Source of the DNA: Chromatiaceae bacterium
GTDB lineage: Bacteria; Pseudomonadota; Gammaproteobacteria; Chromatiales; Chromatiaceae
Direction: 5' to 3'
DNA length: 64,000 nucleotides
NCBI GenBank assembly: GCA_013426805.1
Contig: JACDZG010000013.1
Coordinates: 23,887 to 87,886 of the forward strand
Made by a program: the position numbers and the translations under genes. Numbering within the stretch: the first letter of the stretch is position 1; the number at the start of each line of letters is the position of its first letter. The notes under the pieces were generated by a model. It was not told the DNA's origin. It worked only from the letters and a program-made list of their open reading frames with translations, and ran no database searches. This document shows positions 1-8,572 of this stretch, one piece after another.

Positions 1-2066
1 AGAATTCGCACGGCTTGTTTACGGTGTCCGCCGGCCCCGGAGGGATTGCGGGTTGGTATCAAGCGGCCTCGGGTCATGATTATTACGGAGCCAACGTCAA
101 TGGCAATGACGCCTGGCCGGGTGATCTGGTCTATGAGGCGGTCCGTGCCGCGGACACCGCCGGATTCAATTTTGCACCCTATGATCAGGACCGGGACTGT
201 CAGGTCGACGTCGTGAATATCGTTCATCAGGGAACCGGCGAGGAGTCCGGCGCGGCAGCCACCGACATTTGGTCGCATAGTTGGGACCTGGACTCTGCAA
301 GATACTGGAATAACAGCCATTTCGGCAGCTATACTACCCGTAGCGCCTGTGCTGTCGGCGGCTTCGTCAGGGTCAATCGGTATGTCATACAGCCGGAACT
401 GTACGCCGGCGCCATGTCGACCGTGGGTGTCTTCGCACATGAATACGGACACGCGCTGGGTTTGCCGGATTTATATGACACCGACGGTAATTCCGAAGGC
501 GTCGGCAACTGGAGTCTGATGGCTGGTGGGTCCTGGAATGGCGTGACGCGCAGCGGCGACCGCCCGGCGCATCTGGACGCCTGGAGCAAGACCAAGCTAA
601 GTTGGTTGACGCCGACTCAGATCACCAGCCCATCCCCGTCGAGCGTCACCATCAATCCTGCGTATCTCGCCGCCAGTGCATACCAATTCCGCTCCGGCAG
701 TGCCGCATCCGGCACCGGTGAGTATTTCCTGGTCGAGAACCGGCAGCGCGGCGGCTTCGATGCCGGGCTGCCGGGGTCCGGCCTGCTGGTCTGGCATATC
801 GATGAAGCCAAGACCAACAACACTGGCCAGTGTATTCCTTCCGGTTCATCATGCAGTACGGTCCATTACAAGGTCGCGCTGGTCCAGGCCGATAATCTCT
901 GGAATCTGGAGCGCGACCAGAATCGCGGCGATGCCGGTGATCCGTTCCCCGGCAGCGCTGTCAGGACGGCGTTCAGCGGTACCACCACGCCCAACAGCCT
1001 GCTCTACAACGGCAGCGCCAGCGGTGCTGCGATCAGCAATATCGCGCTTTCAGGCTTGAACATGACCGCGCAAATGTCGATCGGTGCGGCCGTGGTCGTG
1101 CCGAGTGCACCCTCAAACCTCAGAGCAACCGCCGTGAGTACCACTCAGGTGACCCTGGCGTGGCAGGACAACAGCAGCAACGAGACCGGCTTTTACCTCG
1201 AGCGTAAGACCGGCAGCGCCGGTACCTGGTCGCAGATCGCCAGCCTCGGTGCCAACGTCGTCTCCTACAGCAACACCGGTCTGACCGCGGGCACCAGCTA
1301 TTACTATCGGCTCCGGGCCTACAATGCGGGCGGGAGTTCGAGCAACTCGAGCGAGTTGAATGTCGTTACGTCCAGCGCCTGCAGTTCTTCCACCACGGCG
1401 ATCAGTGTCGGCGGCTCACTCGGCGGTACCCTGGCGTCGACAGACTGTCGCTCGACGGTGCGTACGACCAGCTACTACGACAGTTTTACCTTCGCTGCGA
1501 CGGCCGGTACACCTTATACGATCACGATGAACTCGACGGCGTTCGACGCCTATCTGTACCTGCTCAATGGGTCCACGGTGCTGGCGTATGACGACGACAG
1601 CAACGGGAACAATAACGCGAAGATCGTCTACACCCCGACGACCTCGGGAACGCTGACGATTCATGCGGTGTCCTACAGTGCCAACGCCACCGGGGCTTAT
1701 AGCGTGGCGCTCAGCGCCCCCAGTTCCTGCTCGTCCTCCACCACGGTCATCGGTGCGGGAGCCTCACTCGGCGGCACCCTGGCGACGTCCGACTGCCGTT
1801 CGTCGGTGCGTACGACCAGCTACTATGACAGCTTCACCTTTGTGGCGACGGCCGGTGCGCGCTACACGATCACGATGAACTCGACGGCGTTCGACGCCTA
1901 TCTGTACCTGCTCAATGGGTCCACGGTGGTGGCGTATGACGACGATAGCAATGGGGCTGCCAACGCGAGAATTGTGTACACTGCACCGAGTTCGGGGACA
2001 TTGACGATCCATGCGACATCCTACTTCTCCAGTGCAACGGGGGCCTACACGGTGACCAGAAACTAG
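1..2066 (+). CDS. M6-family secreted metalloprotease with Fn3 and two PPC domains (5' end outside window)
   Basis: The reading frame is open to the left edge, so the signal peptide, propeptide and first part of the peptidase lie outside the window; the TTG at 15 is only the first possible start here. The zinc motif HEYGH (bases 438-452), followed by ALGLPDLYD, marks an immune-inhibitor-A-like M6 metallopeptidase that should cleave extracellular protein. After the catalytic part come a fibronectin type III domain (about 1096-1375) and two bacterial pre-peptidase C-terminal (PPC) domains (about 1381-1716 and 1729-2064), each with a YYDSFTF start and a YDDDSNG loop. PPC domains are normally found on secreted proteases and are often removed after export. 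The two PPC copies are close to identical at DNA level, pointing to recent tandem duplication. Family call is firm; the natural substrate is unknown. Confidence 0.88.
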   Translation, partial: NSHGLFTVSAGPGGIAGWYQAASGHDYYGANVNGNDAWPGDLVYEAVRAADTAGFNFAPYDQDRDCQVDVVNIVHQGTGEESGAAATDIWSHSWDLDSARYWNNSHFGSYTTRSACAVGGFVRVNRYVIQPELYAGAMSTVGVFAHEYGHALGLPDLYDTDGNSEGVGNWSLMAGGSWNGVTRSGDRPAHLDAWSKTKLSWLTPTQITSPSPSSVTINPAYLAASAYQFRSGSAASGTGEYFLVENRQRGGFDAGLPGSGLLVWHIDEAKTNNTGQCIPSGSSCSTVHYKVALVQADNLWNLERDQNRGDAGDPFPGSAVRTAFSGTTTPNSLLYNGSASGAAISNIALSGLNMTAQMSIGAAVVVPSAPSNLRATAVSTTQVTLAWQDNSSNETGFYLERKTGSAGTWSQIASLGANVVSYSNTGLTAGTSYYYRLRAYNAGGSSSNSSELNVVTSSACSSSTTAISVGGSLGGTLASTDCRSTVRTTSYYDSFTFAATAGTPYTITMNSTAFDAYLYLLNGSTVLAYDDDSNGNNNAKIVYTPTTSGTLTIHAVSYSANATGAYSVALSAPSSCSSSTTVIGAGASLGGTLATSDCRSSVRTTSYYDSFTFVATAGARYTITMNSTAFDAYLYLLNGSTVVAYDDDSNGAANARIVYTAPSSGTLTIHATSYFSSATGAYTVTRN
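1381..2064 (+). repeat. Tandem duplication of a 348-bp PPC-domain unit
   Basis: The segment from 1381 is repeated with an offset of 348 bases. A long stretch around 1520-1580 recurs almost unchanged around 1868-1928. The duplication is in frame and gives the protease two C-terminal PPC domains. Confidence 0.8.
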
Positions 2067-2275
2067 CAGCGTCAGGGATCGCTGCGCGCCACGGCGCGCA
2101 GCGTTGAGACACGTCTGCCATGGCACGAAATCCCGGCTGCACGCGCTGTTCAGACACAAAATAGTTCCAACCGAACGGGATTCTCCGTGCCGTGGCAGCG
2201 GTTGCGATCGTCCGCAACGGCGGCCTGTGCGATCATGCGGCGCCTTAGTGTCGTTTGATCGTCGACGGAGCCCTC

Positions 2276-2698
2276 ATGACTCAACCCGAACTGACCCCTT
2301 ATCCGGAGAACAGCCCACAGGCCTGCCTGCGGCTCATCGCACTTTTCATCGTCTGCGACGGCGATGTCGCCGAGGGCGAGATCGACATCTTGGAGCGCCT
2401 CGGGATACTGGAGACGCTGGGTGCCGATCGGGATCTGTTCGCCCAGGTCTTCGACGCCTACTGCGACGACCTCATCGCCCACGCCGGAACTTCCCGCTAC
2501 GTGGGTCTGGCGGACATGGACTGGGTAGACAGCGTGCTGGCCGGCGTCACCGAGCCGGATCGACGACGCTTCCTGGCCAGCGCACTGCTGTTGATCGCCC
2601 GCTCGGACGGCTATTTCGCGGACGCCGAACTGACGGTCTACCGCCAGCTGCTGGACCGCTGGGGTCTGGACCTGGATCAGTTGGGGGCCGGGTCCTGA
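2276..2698 (+). CDS. TerB-like (tellurite-resistance-type) helical protein
   Basis: A 140-aa acidic, all-helical protein. The pattern LIALFIVCDGDVAEGEIDIL near the N-terminus and LLLIARSDGYFADAEL near the C-terminus are the two acidic helical repeats typical of the TerB fold, which binds metal through clustered Asp/Glu residues. The ATG at 2276 is chosen over the upstream ATG at 2255 because GGAG lies five bases before it. There are no other ter genes nearby, so tellurite resistance should not be assumed; single TerB-like proteins occur in many stress and envelope contexts. It sits between the secreted protease and the convergent T6SS kinase gene and looks monocistronic. Confidence 0.6.
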   Translation: MTQPELTPYPENSPQACLRLIALFIVCDGDVAEGEIDILERLGILETLGADRDLFAQVFDAYCDDLIAHAGTSRYVGLADMDWVDSVLAGVTEPDRRRFLASALLLIARSDGYFADAELTVYRQLLDRWGLDLDQLGAGS

Positions 2699-2770
2699 TC
2701 AGCCCTTGCCGCGAGCGGCCGGCCGTGGCGCCGTCCCGGCGGCATCCGGCCGACAGGATGGCGGTACGGT

Positions 2771-4648
2771 TTACGGAGTAGACGCCGATTGTAACGCGGC
2801 AAGCCGTTCCTCAGCCTCGTGGACCCCCTGACGCAGCGCCTGTTCATACCATTCCTGGGCCTTGTCCGCGCGGGGTTTCGCGAGTGGCGAGGTACTGGCC
2901 GACCAGTGCTGGGGATCGTACATTTCACCCATGGCGAAGCTGGCCGGGCCATAGCCCCGGTTCGCCAGGTTGCGCACCAGGAAGAACCAGGGGTCGAGGC
3001 GACCGGCGGCGCGCAAATCCTGGGCCAGGGGCCAGAGGGTGTTGATCGGCGGCGTTTCACCCGCACTGATCAGGGCCTCCGCCAGGATGAATGCGTCCTG
3101 CGGCCGGCCGGCGGTCCGCAACTGATGGGCCAGCGCCAGCAAGGCGCCGGTCGGGAGCGGCTGGGCACTGGCCGCGGGGGCCGCCGACCGGGCCGCGATC
3201 AGGCTCTGGGCGGTGCGCAGCGCCGCGTCGTCACGGTGGGCCGCGATGAGCTGCTCCAGGGTACCGGCTGGTGTTGCGGGCGCGTCGGGTTCCGGAATGG
3301 CCGGACCGGGCGGCGTCGGCCTGGTGTCGGTCGTGGGACCCGGGCGCGTCGCCGTCCCTGGGGGAGAGACGGGCTTAAGTGGTTGCAGCGCGACATAGAT
3401 GCCGGCGGCAACCGCGGCCAGCGCGAGCGCACCGCCGCTGATCAGCCACACCCGCGGCGCCCGGCGCGCGGCCGACGCTGAGCCGGGCACCGCGTCGGGC
3501 GCGCGAGTCCGAACGGGTGCCGACGCCTTGGCATCGGCGTTCGCGGTGCGGGGCAGCGGGTCGACCCGAGTGGCCGCGGGCCATTGGGTCAACACGGCAT
3601 CCAGGTCCGCCGGACGGCGGGCCGGATCGGGGTGGAGCATGGCGGCCAACCAGGGCTGCAGGGTCTGCGGTATTCCAGTCAAATCCGGGACACTCTGGCG
3701 GGTCGCCAGGGCGTCCGCGAAGGACTCACCCATGGCCAGCGGGCGGCCGAGCGCGGCGGCGGCGAGGATCAGACCCAGACTGTAGATGTCGGAGCGCCCG
3801 TCGACGGCTCCGCCGCAGAGCCCGAATTGCTCGGGCGAGGCGAAACGGTATTTCCCGGCGAAGGATGACCCGATGATGGTTTCCTGAGTCGGGTCGGTGA
3901 GCTTGCTGAGTCCAAAGTCGATCAGTTTGGCGGCAGCCACCTGGTTGCCCGGCAGGATCACGTTGTCGGGCGAGAGATCCCGGTGCACGGCACCCCGGCG
4001 GTGCGCCTCGGCAAGCCCGGCGGCGAGACGATCGCGCAGCGTCAGCACCTCGTCGGGCGGGAGCGGTCCGCGGCGCAGCCGCTCCCCGAGCGAGGGTCCA
4101 TCCACGTATTCCATAACCAGGTAGTCCCGTCCTTGCGCATCGCGCACGAAGCCGTCATAGCTCACCACGGCGTCATGACGGACCCCGCGCAGGACTTTGG
4201 CTTCGCGGTAAAACAAATCCATGACCTGACGGTTGGCCGCCATCGAGGGGCGGATCACCTTCACCGCGTGCTGAACGCCGACCCGCTCGTCGCGCGTCAG
4301 GTAGACCTCGCCCATCCCGCCGCCGCCGAGCATGCGCTCGACCCGATAGGTATTGGCCAGCAGGGTGCCGGGGGGAATGCCGTAGGCGGGCAAGGGGTCG
4401 TTGAGCGGGGCCGGATCCGGCGCGGCCGGGGACGGAGCAGCCGGGTCCGGCGCCATGGTCGGCCCGACCGTTCCGGCAGCGGCCAGCGGGGCGGGACGCT
4501 CCGCCAGACGCGTCTCCTGCTCGGTCGCGATCGGCGGTTCAGGCGGAGCCTGCCGCGGTTCCGCTGCCGGGGTGCGGTCCGGTATGCGGGGCACCGCCGC
4601 GGGGTCCGCGCTGTCGGTCCCGATCACCTTGGTCGCTTCGTCGTTCAT
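2771..4648 (-). CDS. ppkA: Membrane Ser/Thr protein kinase of the T6SS phosphorylation pathway (PpkA-like)
   Basis: A 625-aa protein. A proline-rich leader of about 95 residues precedes a Hanks-type kinase domain (about 100-355) with glycine loop GGGGMGEVY, ATP-binding lysine in AVKVI, catalytic HRDLSPDN and DFG in LIDFGLSK, and the ASPEQFG segment. A single membrane helix (ISGGALALAAVAAGIYVAL) follows near residue 400, then a periplasmic Ala/Pro-rich region ending in a Sel1/TPR-like stretch (GPASFAMGEMYD, WYEQALRQG). In the P. aeruginosa threonine phosphorylation pathway such a kinase phosphorylates an FHA protein to switch on T6SS firing and a PP2C phosphatase reverses it; both partners are encoded just downstream on the other strand. 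The start has a GGGGG ribosome site. Divergent from tagH. Confidence 0.85.
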   Translation of the reverse strand: MNDEATKVIGTDSADPAAVPRIPDRTPAAEPRQAPPEPPIATEQETRLAERPAPLAAAGTVGPTMAPDPAAPSPAAPDPAPLNDPLPAYGIPPGTLLANTYRVERMLGGGGMGEVYLTRDERVGVQHAVKVIRPSMAANRQVMDLFYREAKVLRGVRHDAVVSYDGFVRDAQGRDYLVMEYVDGPSLGERLRRGPLPPDEVLTLRDRLAAGLAEAHRRGAVHRDLSPDNVILPGNQVAAAKLIDFGLSKLTDPTQETIIGSSFAGKYRFASPEQFGLCGGAVDGRSDIYSLGLILAAAALGRPLAMGESFADALATRQSVPDLTGIPQTLQPWLAAMLHPDPARRPADLDAVLTQWPAATRVDPLPRTANADAKASAPVRTRAPDAVPGSASAARRAPRVWLISGGALALAAVAAGIYVALQPLKPVSPPGTATRPGPTTDTRPTPPGPAIPEPDAPATPAGTLEQLIAAHRDDAALRTAQSLIAARSAAPAASAQPLPTGALLALAHQLRTAGRPQDAFILAEALISAGETPPINTLWPLAQDLRAAGRLDPWFFLVRNLANRGYGPASFAMGEMYDPQHWSASTSPLAKPRADKAQEWYEQALRQGVHEAEERLAALQSASTP

Positions 4649-4887
4649 CTGCCCCCTTCGCGGATCGTGCGGACCTGGCGAGCCCTGGCGTCCGGCAGCG
4701 GCCGGCCATGACCGTCCTCGGGTCCTGGGTGGCGGCCTGGTGATGGATCATGCCGACGCCGATTGTCCGGCCATTGTAGCCGACCAGCCGGAAAGCCGGT
4801 GATCCGGCACCGGGACGGATGCGCCGATCCAACCCTTGAGGTACCCTCTTCGCGCGGATTCCGATGGCCGGACGCGGTTGCCGCCGC

Positions 4888-4923
4888 TGAGACCATGACC
4901 AGAAGTCGGCTATACTGACACTT
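4888..4923 (+). promoter_or_regulatory. Candidate sigma-70 promoter of the tagH-tssJKLM-tagF-pppA operon
   Basis: TGAGAC at 4888-4893, a 17-base spacer and TATACT at 4911-4916 form a reasonable sigma-70-like promoter about 25 bases before the tagH start. It lies in the divergent region 4649-4941 between the kinase gene and the T6SS operon. The -35 match is only partial. Confidence 0.4.
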
Positions 4924-4941
4924 CCCAATGATAGCGAGTCA

Positions 4942-6648
4942 ATGCAGGGCATGGAGTACACGATAACTGTCGCGCGCTACGGCGGCGTGGCGCCCGTGCG
5001 GCCAGCCGGTTGGTGCGTGTCCGCGCGGGGTTGCACGATCGGCCGCAGCCCGGACAACGATCTCCCGCTGAGCGATCCGGAGCGTGTCATCTCCGGGCAT
5101 CACGCGCGCGTCGAGTTGCGCGACGGCACCCTGTGGGTCACCGATCTGAGCACGAACGGGACCTTTCTCAATCAGGACGCGGAGCGGCTGCCGGTCGGTC
5201 AGCGGGTGCAGATCCAGGTAGGCGATATCCTGCATGTGGGCGGCTATGAGCTGTGCGTCGAGGCCAGCGCCGCCCACGGCGCGCCCGCGGGGCAATCAGC
5301 ATCCCACGCGACCGACCCGTTCGGATTCGGCGACGATGAGGTGCCGACCCTGGGCTCTGAGTTGCGCGCGAACGCGGACATCATGGACATCCTTGGCCCC
5401 AGCGGTCAGAACGGGGGGCCGCTGCCGGGCACCCCGCGTGCGCCCGCGCGCGCCGCGGCAGGGCGCGCTCAAGCCGAAGATCCGTTCGCCGATGCCGTGG
5501 CGTTCGATCCCTTTCTCGGCGGACCCGCCGAACCTGCGGACGCGCCGCTGATCACACCGGCGCCGACCCCCTTCGAGCATGTCTACGTGCGTGCGCCCGA
5601 GACCCAACCCGTTTCCAGCCAGGCGGTTTCAAACCAGCCGCACCGGCCCGCGGAACCCTTATTCCCGGATGAATACGACCTGATGGCCGATGCCTTGGGT
5701 CCAGCCGCCGGCCCCGCCGCGGTGCCGGCCGCCGCGCCTGCCGCGTTTACGGAGCCGGTCTGGGCGGAGCCGTTCGCCCCGGCAGCGGCCATCCCGGAAC
5801 CGGTGTTCGAGGCGCCGGTCGGCGCGGCGCCCAGGTTCGACGAGCCGCTGTTTTCAGCGCTCGATGAGCCGGACGCACGGCTGACCAGCCTCGGCGTCGT
5901 CCCCGCGGTGGTGACGCCGACCCCGCTCAGCGCCGCCGGAGCTGCCGCGACGGGACCGGGTCCAGTGATCGTCGCCGCGCCCGCCGCGTTACCGAGCGGT
6001 GACGGTAGCGGGCTCGCGGCCTTTCTGGCCGGCCTCGGCGCCGGCGATCCGGCCCAGGTCCGTGATCCCGACCTGTTTCTGCGCGCGGCCGGGCAATTGA
6101 TGCGCGACCTCACCGCGGGCCTGACCGCGACCATGCAGGTGCGTGCCCAGTTCAAGAGCGAGCTGCGGTGCGCGGTGACCACCATCCGGGCCGTCGAGAA
6201 CAACCCGTATAAGTTCTCCGTCGGGGTGGACGAAGCGCTGGAGCGGCTCTTCTTCCGGTCCGGCCCCGGCTATCTCCCGGCCGGCGAGGCCGCGCGTGCC
6301 GCCTTCGAAGACCTTCAGGCCCACGAGATGGCGATGATCGCCGGCTTGCGGGCGGCCTTGCGGGCACTGCTCGCGCGGTTTGAGCCCGCCGAACTGGAAC
6401 AGCGGCTGGGTGCCGCTTCCGGGCTCGACAAGCTCCTGCCCATGGCGCGCAAGGCGCGCTTCTGGGATCTCTTCACCGAGACCTTCGCCCAGGTGGCGAC
6501 AGACGCGGCGGACGACTTCATGCAACTGTTCGGGGACGCCTTTACCCATGCCTACGAGGATCAGATCCAGCGGCTGGCGCAGGCGCGCGCCAAGGCCGCC
6601 GGACCGACGGCGGGTCGCGGGCCCGGCCGGTCCGGCCCACCGTCCTGA
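4942..6648 (+). CDS. tagH: T6SS-associated FHA domain protein TagH
   Basis: A 568-aa cytoplasmic protein. An FHA domain occupies about residues 25-90, with GRSPDNDLPL, the GHHARVE phosphothreonine-binding segment and DLSTNGTFLN. A long Ala/Pro-rich linker (about 120-345) leads to the conserved C-terminal T6SS-FHA domain (about 350-550) that contains LDKLLPMARKARFWDLF. FHA domains bind phosphothreonine; this protein is the expected target and effector of the divergent kinase, and of the PP2C phosphatase at the end of the operon. The ATG at 4942 is used, but a second ATG at 4951 would lose only three residues and neither has a clear ribosome site. First gene of the T6SS run. Confidence 0.87.
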   Translation: MQGMEYTITVARYGGVAPVRPAGWCVSARGCTIGRSPDNDLPLSDPERVISGHHARVELRDGTLWVTDLSTNGTFLNQDAERLPVGQRVQIQVGDILHVGGYELCVEASAAHGAPAGQSASHATDPFGFGDDEVPTLGSELRANADIMDILGPSGQNGGPLPGTPRAPARAAAGRAQAEDPFADAVAFDPFLGGPAEPADAPLITPAPTPFEHVYVRAPETQPVSSQAVSNQPHRPAEPLFPDEYDLMADALGPAAGPAAVPAAAPAAFTEPVWAEPFAPAAAIPEPVFEAPVGAAPRFDEPLFSALDEPDARLTSLGVVPAVVTPTPLSAAGAAATGPGPVIVAAPAALPSGDGSGLAAFLAGLGAGDPAQVRDPDLFLRAAGQLMRDLTAGLTATMQVRAQFKSELRCAVTTIRAVENNPYKFSVGVDEALERLFFRSGPGYLPAGEAARAAFEDLQAHEMAMIAGLRAALRALLARFEPAELEQRLGAASGLDKLLPMARKARFWDLFTETFAQVATDAADDFMQLFGDAFTHAYEDQIQRLAQARAKAAGPTAGRGPGRSGPPS

Positions 6649-6702
6649 CCTCCACGTGCGCGCACCAGCATAACGACTTATTCGGCTTCAGGAGGGCAAC
6701 CA

Positions 6703-7224
6703 ATGAGTGCAACCCGATTCGGACCGACACGGCGGCGACAGTTCCTGGGCCTGTTGGCAGCGACCGTAGCGATCGGTTTGCCGACGGCCTGCGCAAGCAA
6801 GCCAAAACCCGAGGCGCCGAAGAAGGAACCGGAGAAACCGGTGCCGGAACTGCGGGTCGAGGTCATTGCCGCCCCCGATGCCAATCGTGATCCGAGCGGG
6901 CGGGCGCTGCCGATCGTGGTGCGGCTCTATGAATTGAAGGGCGAGGGCGCCTTTGCGGGCGCGGACTTCTTCAGCCTCTATGATCGGGCGCCCGCGACCC
7001 TGGGCGGCGACCTGGTCGCGCGCGAAGAGGTCACGCTGGTGCCGGGTCAGCGGCGGCTGGTCGTGCACCCGCTGAACCCCGCGGCCAGCCAGCTCGGGGT
7101 GGTCGCGGCCTTTCGTGACATCGACCGCGCCGGGTGGCGTGCGCTGGTCGCGCTGACGCCCGACCAGACCAACACGGTCCAGGTCGAGGTGCGGGCCGCG
7201 GCCGTTTCCGCTCAACTGCGTTAA
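6703..7224 (+). CDS. tssJ: T6SS outer-membrane lipoprotein TssJ
   Basis: A 173-aa lipoprotein with a signal peptide ending in a lipobox (GLPTAC, Cys30), so it should be lipid-anchored in the outer membrane facing the periplasm. The mature part has the TssJ pattern VRLYELKGEGAFAGADFFSLYD and a beta-rich transthyretin-like fold. TssJ binds the periplasmic tail of TssM and builds the trans-envelope complex with TssL and TssM, both encoded downstream. The n-region carries RRRQFLG, which resembles a twin-arginine signal. A strong AGGAGGG ribosome site precedes the ATG. tssK starts 10 bases after the stop. Confidence 0.9.
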   Translation: MSATRFGPTRRRQFLGLLAATVAIGLPTACASKPKPEAPKKEPEKPVPELRVEVIAAPDANRDPSGRALPIVVRLYELKGEGAFAGADFFSLYDRAPATLGGDLVAREEVTLVPGQRRLVVHPLNPAASQLGVVAAFRDIDRAGWRALVALTPDQTNTVQVEVRAAAVSAQLR

Positions 7225-7234
7225 GGGAGAGACC

Positions 7235-8569
7235 ATGGCCTGGGACAACCGTGTGTTGTGGTCCGAGGGGCTGTTTCTGCAGCCCCACCACTTCCAGCAA
7301 CACGACCGCTATCTGGAACATTTGGTGGAGTCCCAATCCGGACTCGGCTGCCCCTATCCCTGGGGCCTGTCACGACTGACCATCGACCGGGATCTGCTCG
7401 CACAGGGCCGGCTGGCCGTCACCGCGTGTGTCGGCCGGCTGCCGGACGGCACCCCCTGCGATGCTCCGGATTGCGATCCGCTGCCGCCGCCGCTGATCCT
7501 CGACGATGCCGCGGCCGGCCAGGTCGTCTACCTGGCGCTGCCGTTGCGCCGCCCGGGCGCCCCCGAAAGCGGTGCCCCGGCGGTCCAGGAGACCATGCTG
7601 CGCTACCGCGCCGGTGAGTTGACGGTGCGCGACAACAGTCTGGGCGCGGCGACCGAGGCGCTGCTGGAAGTCGGGCGTCTCGATCTGCGGCTGCTGCGCG
7701 AACGTGACGCCCGCGACGGCTTTGCCTGCTGCGGTATCGCCCGGGTACTGGAATGCCGCGCCGACCGTCTGGTGGTGCTCGATGATGCGTACATCCCGCC
7801 CAGCCTGGACGTGCGGACGTCCAGCCGCCTGGCCGGTTTCCTGGAGGAGGTGACCGGACTCATGCACCGCCAGGCCGAGGCGCGCGCCGGGCGCGTGCGC
7901 GGCGGCGGGCGCGGCGGGGTCGCCGACTGGGCCGACTTCCTGATGCTCCAGTTGATCAACCGCAGTGAACCGGTGACGATCCACCTCTCGCGCATCCAAG
8001 GGCTGCACCCGGAACCTTTCTACCGCTTCCTGCTCGGGCTCGCCGGTGAACTTGCTACCTATGCGGCGGAAGCCAAGCGCCCGCCGGATTTCGCACCGTA
8101 CCGGCACGAGGATCTGGATGCGACCTTCACCCCGCTCATGGAGCGCCTGCGGGACTATCTCAGCCGCGAATTGGTCGAGCGGGCCGTGGCGATTCCGATC
8201 GAGGAGCGCAAGTTCGGTTTTCGGGTGGCGCTGGTGGCCGATCGGTCCCTGCTGACGGGGGCCCGCTTCGTGTTGGCCGCACAGGCCGATCTGGACTCGC
8301 AAGTGCTGCGCAACCGCTTTCCGGCCCAGGCCAAGATCGGACCCATCGAGCGCATCCAGGAGTTCGTCAAACTGGCCCTGCCGGGGATTGCCTTGCGGCC
8401 CCTGCCCACGGCCCCGCTGGAGATTCCCTATCATGCCGGCTGCGACTATTTCGAACTCGACCGCAATAGCGAGTTCTGGAAACCCTTGACCACCGGCGGG
8501 GGACTGGGACTGCACATCGGTGGTGAGTTTCCGGGCTTGCAATTGACCCTGTGGGCGATTCGGGAGTAG
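7235..8569 (+). CDS. tssK: T6SS baseplate-membrane adaptor TssK
   Basis: A 444-aa cytoplasmic protein that begins with the family signature WSEGLFLQPHHFQQHDRY and continues with the expected TssK/VasE/ImpJ features, including FYRFLLGLAGELATYA in the middle. Its length matches the family. TssK trimers connect the baseplate to the TssJLM membrane complex. It lies in the usual order J-K-L-M, with a GGGAGAG ribosome site, and only three bases separate its stop from the start of tssL. No baseplate partner genes (tssEFG) occur in this window. Confidence 0.92.
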   Translation: MAWDNRVLWSEGLFLQPHHFQQHDRYLEHLVESQSGLGCPYPWGLSRLTIDRDLLAQGRLAVTACVGRLPDGTPCDAPDCDPLPPPLILDDAAAGQVVYLALPLRRPGAPESGAPAVQETMLRYRAGELTVRDNSLGAATEALLEVGRLDLRLLRERDARDGFACCGIARVLECRADRLVVLDDAYIPPSLDVRTSSRLAGFLEEVTGLMHRQAEARAGRVRGGGRGGVADWADFLMLQLINRSEPVTIHLSRIQGLHPEPFYRFLLGLAGELATYAAEAKRPPDFAPYRHEDLDATFTPLMERLRDYLSRELVERAVAIPIEERKFGFRVALVADRSLLTGARFVLAAQADLDSQVLRNRFPAQAKIGPIERIQEFVKLALPGIALRPLPTAPLEIPYHAGCDYFELDRNSEFWKPLTTGGGLGLHIGGEFPGLQLTLWAIRE

Positions 8570-8572
8570 CGC

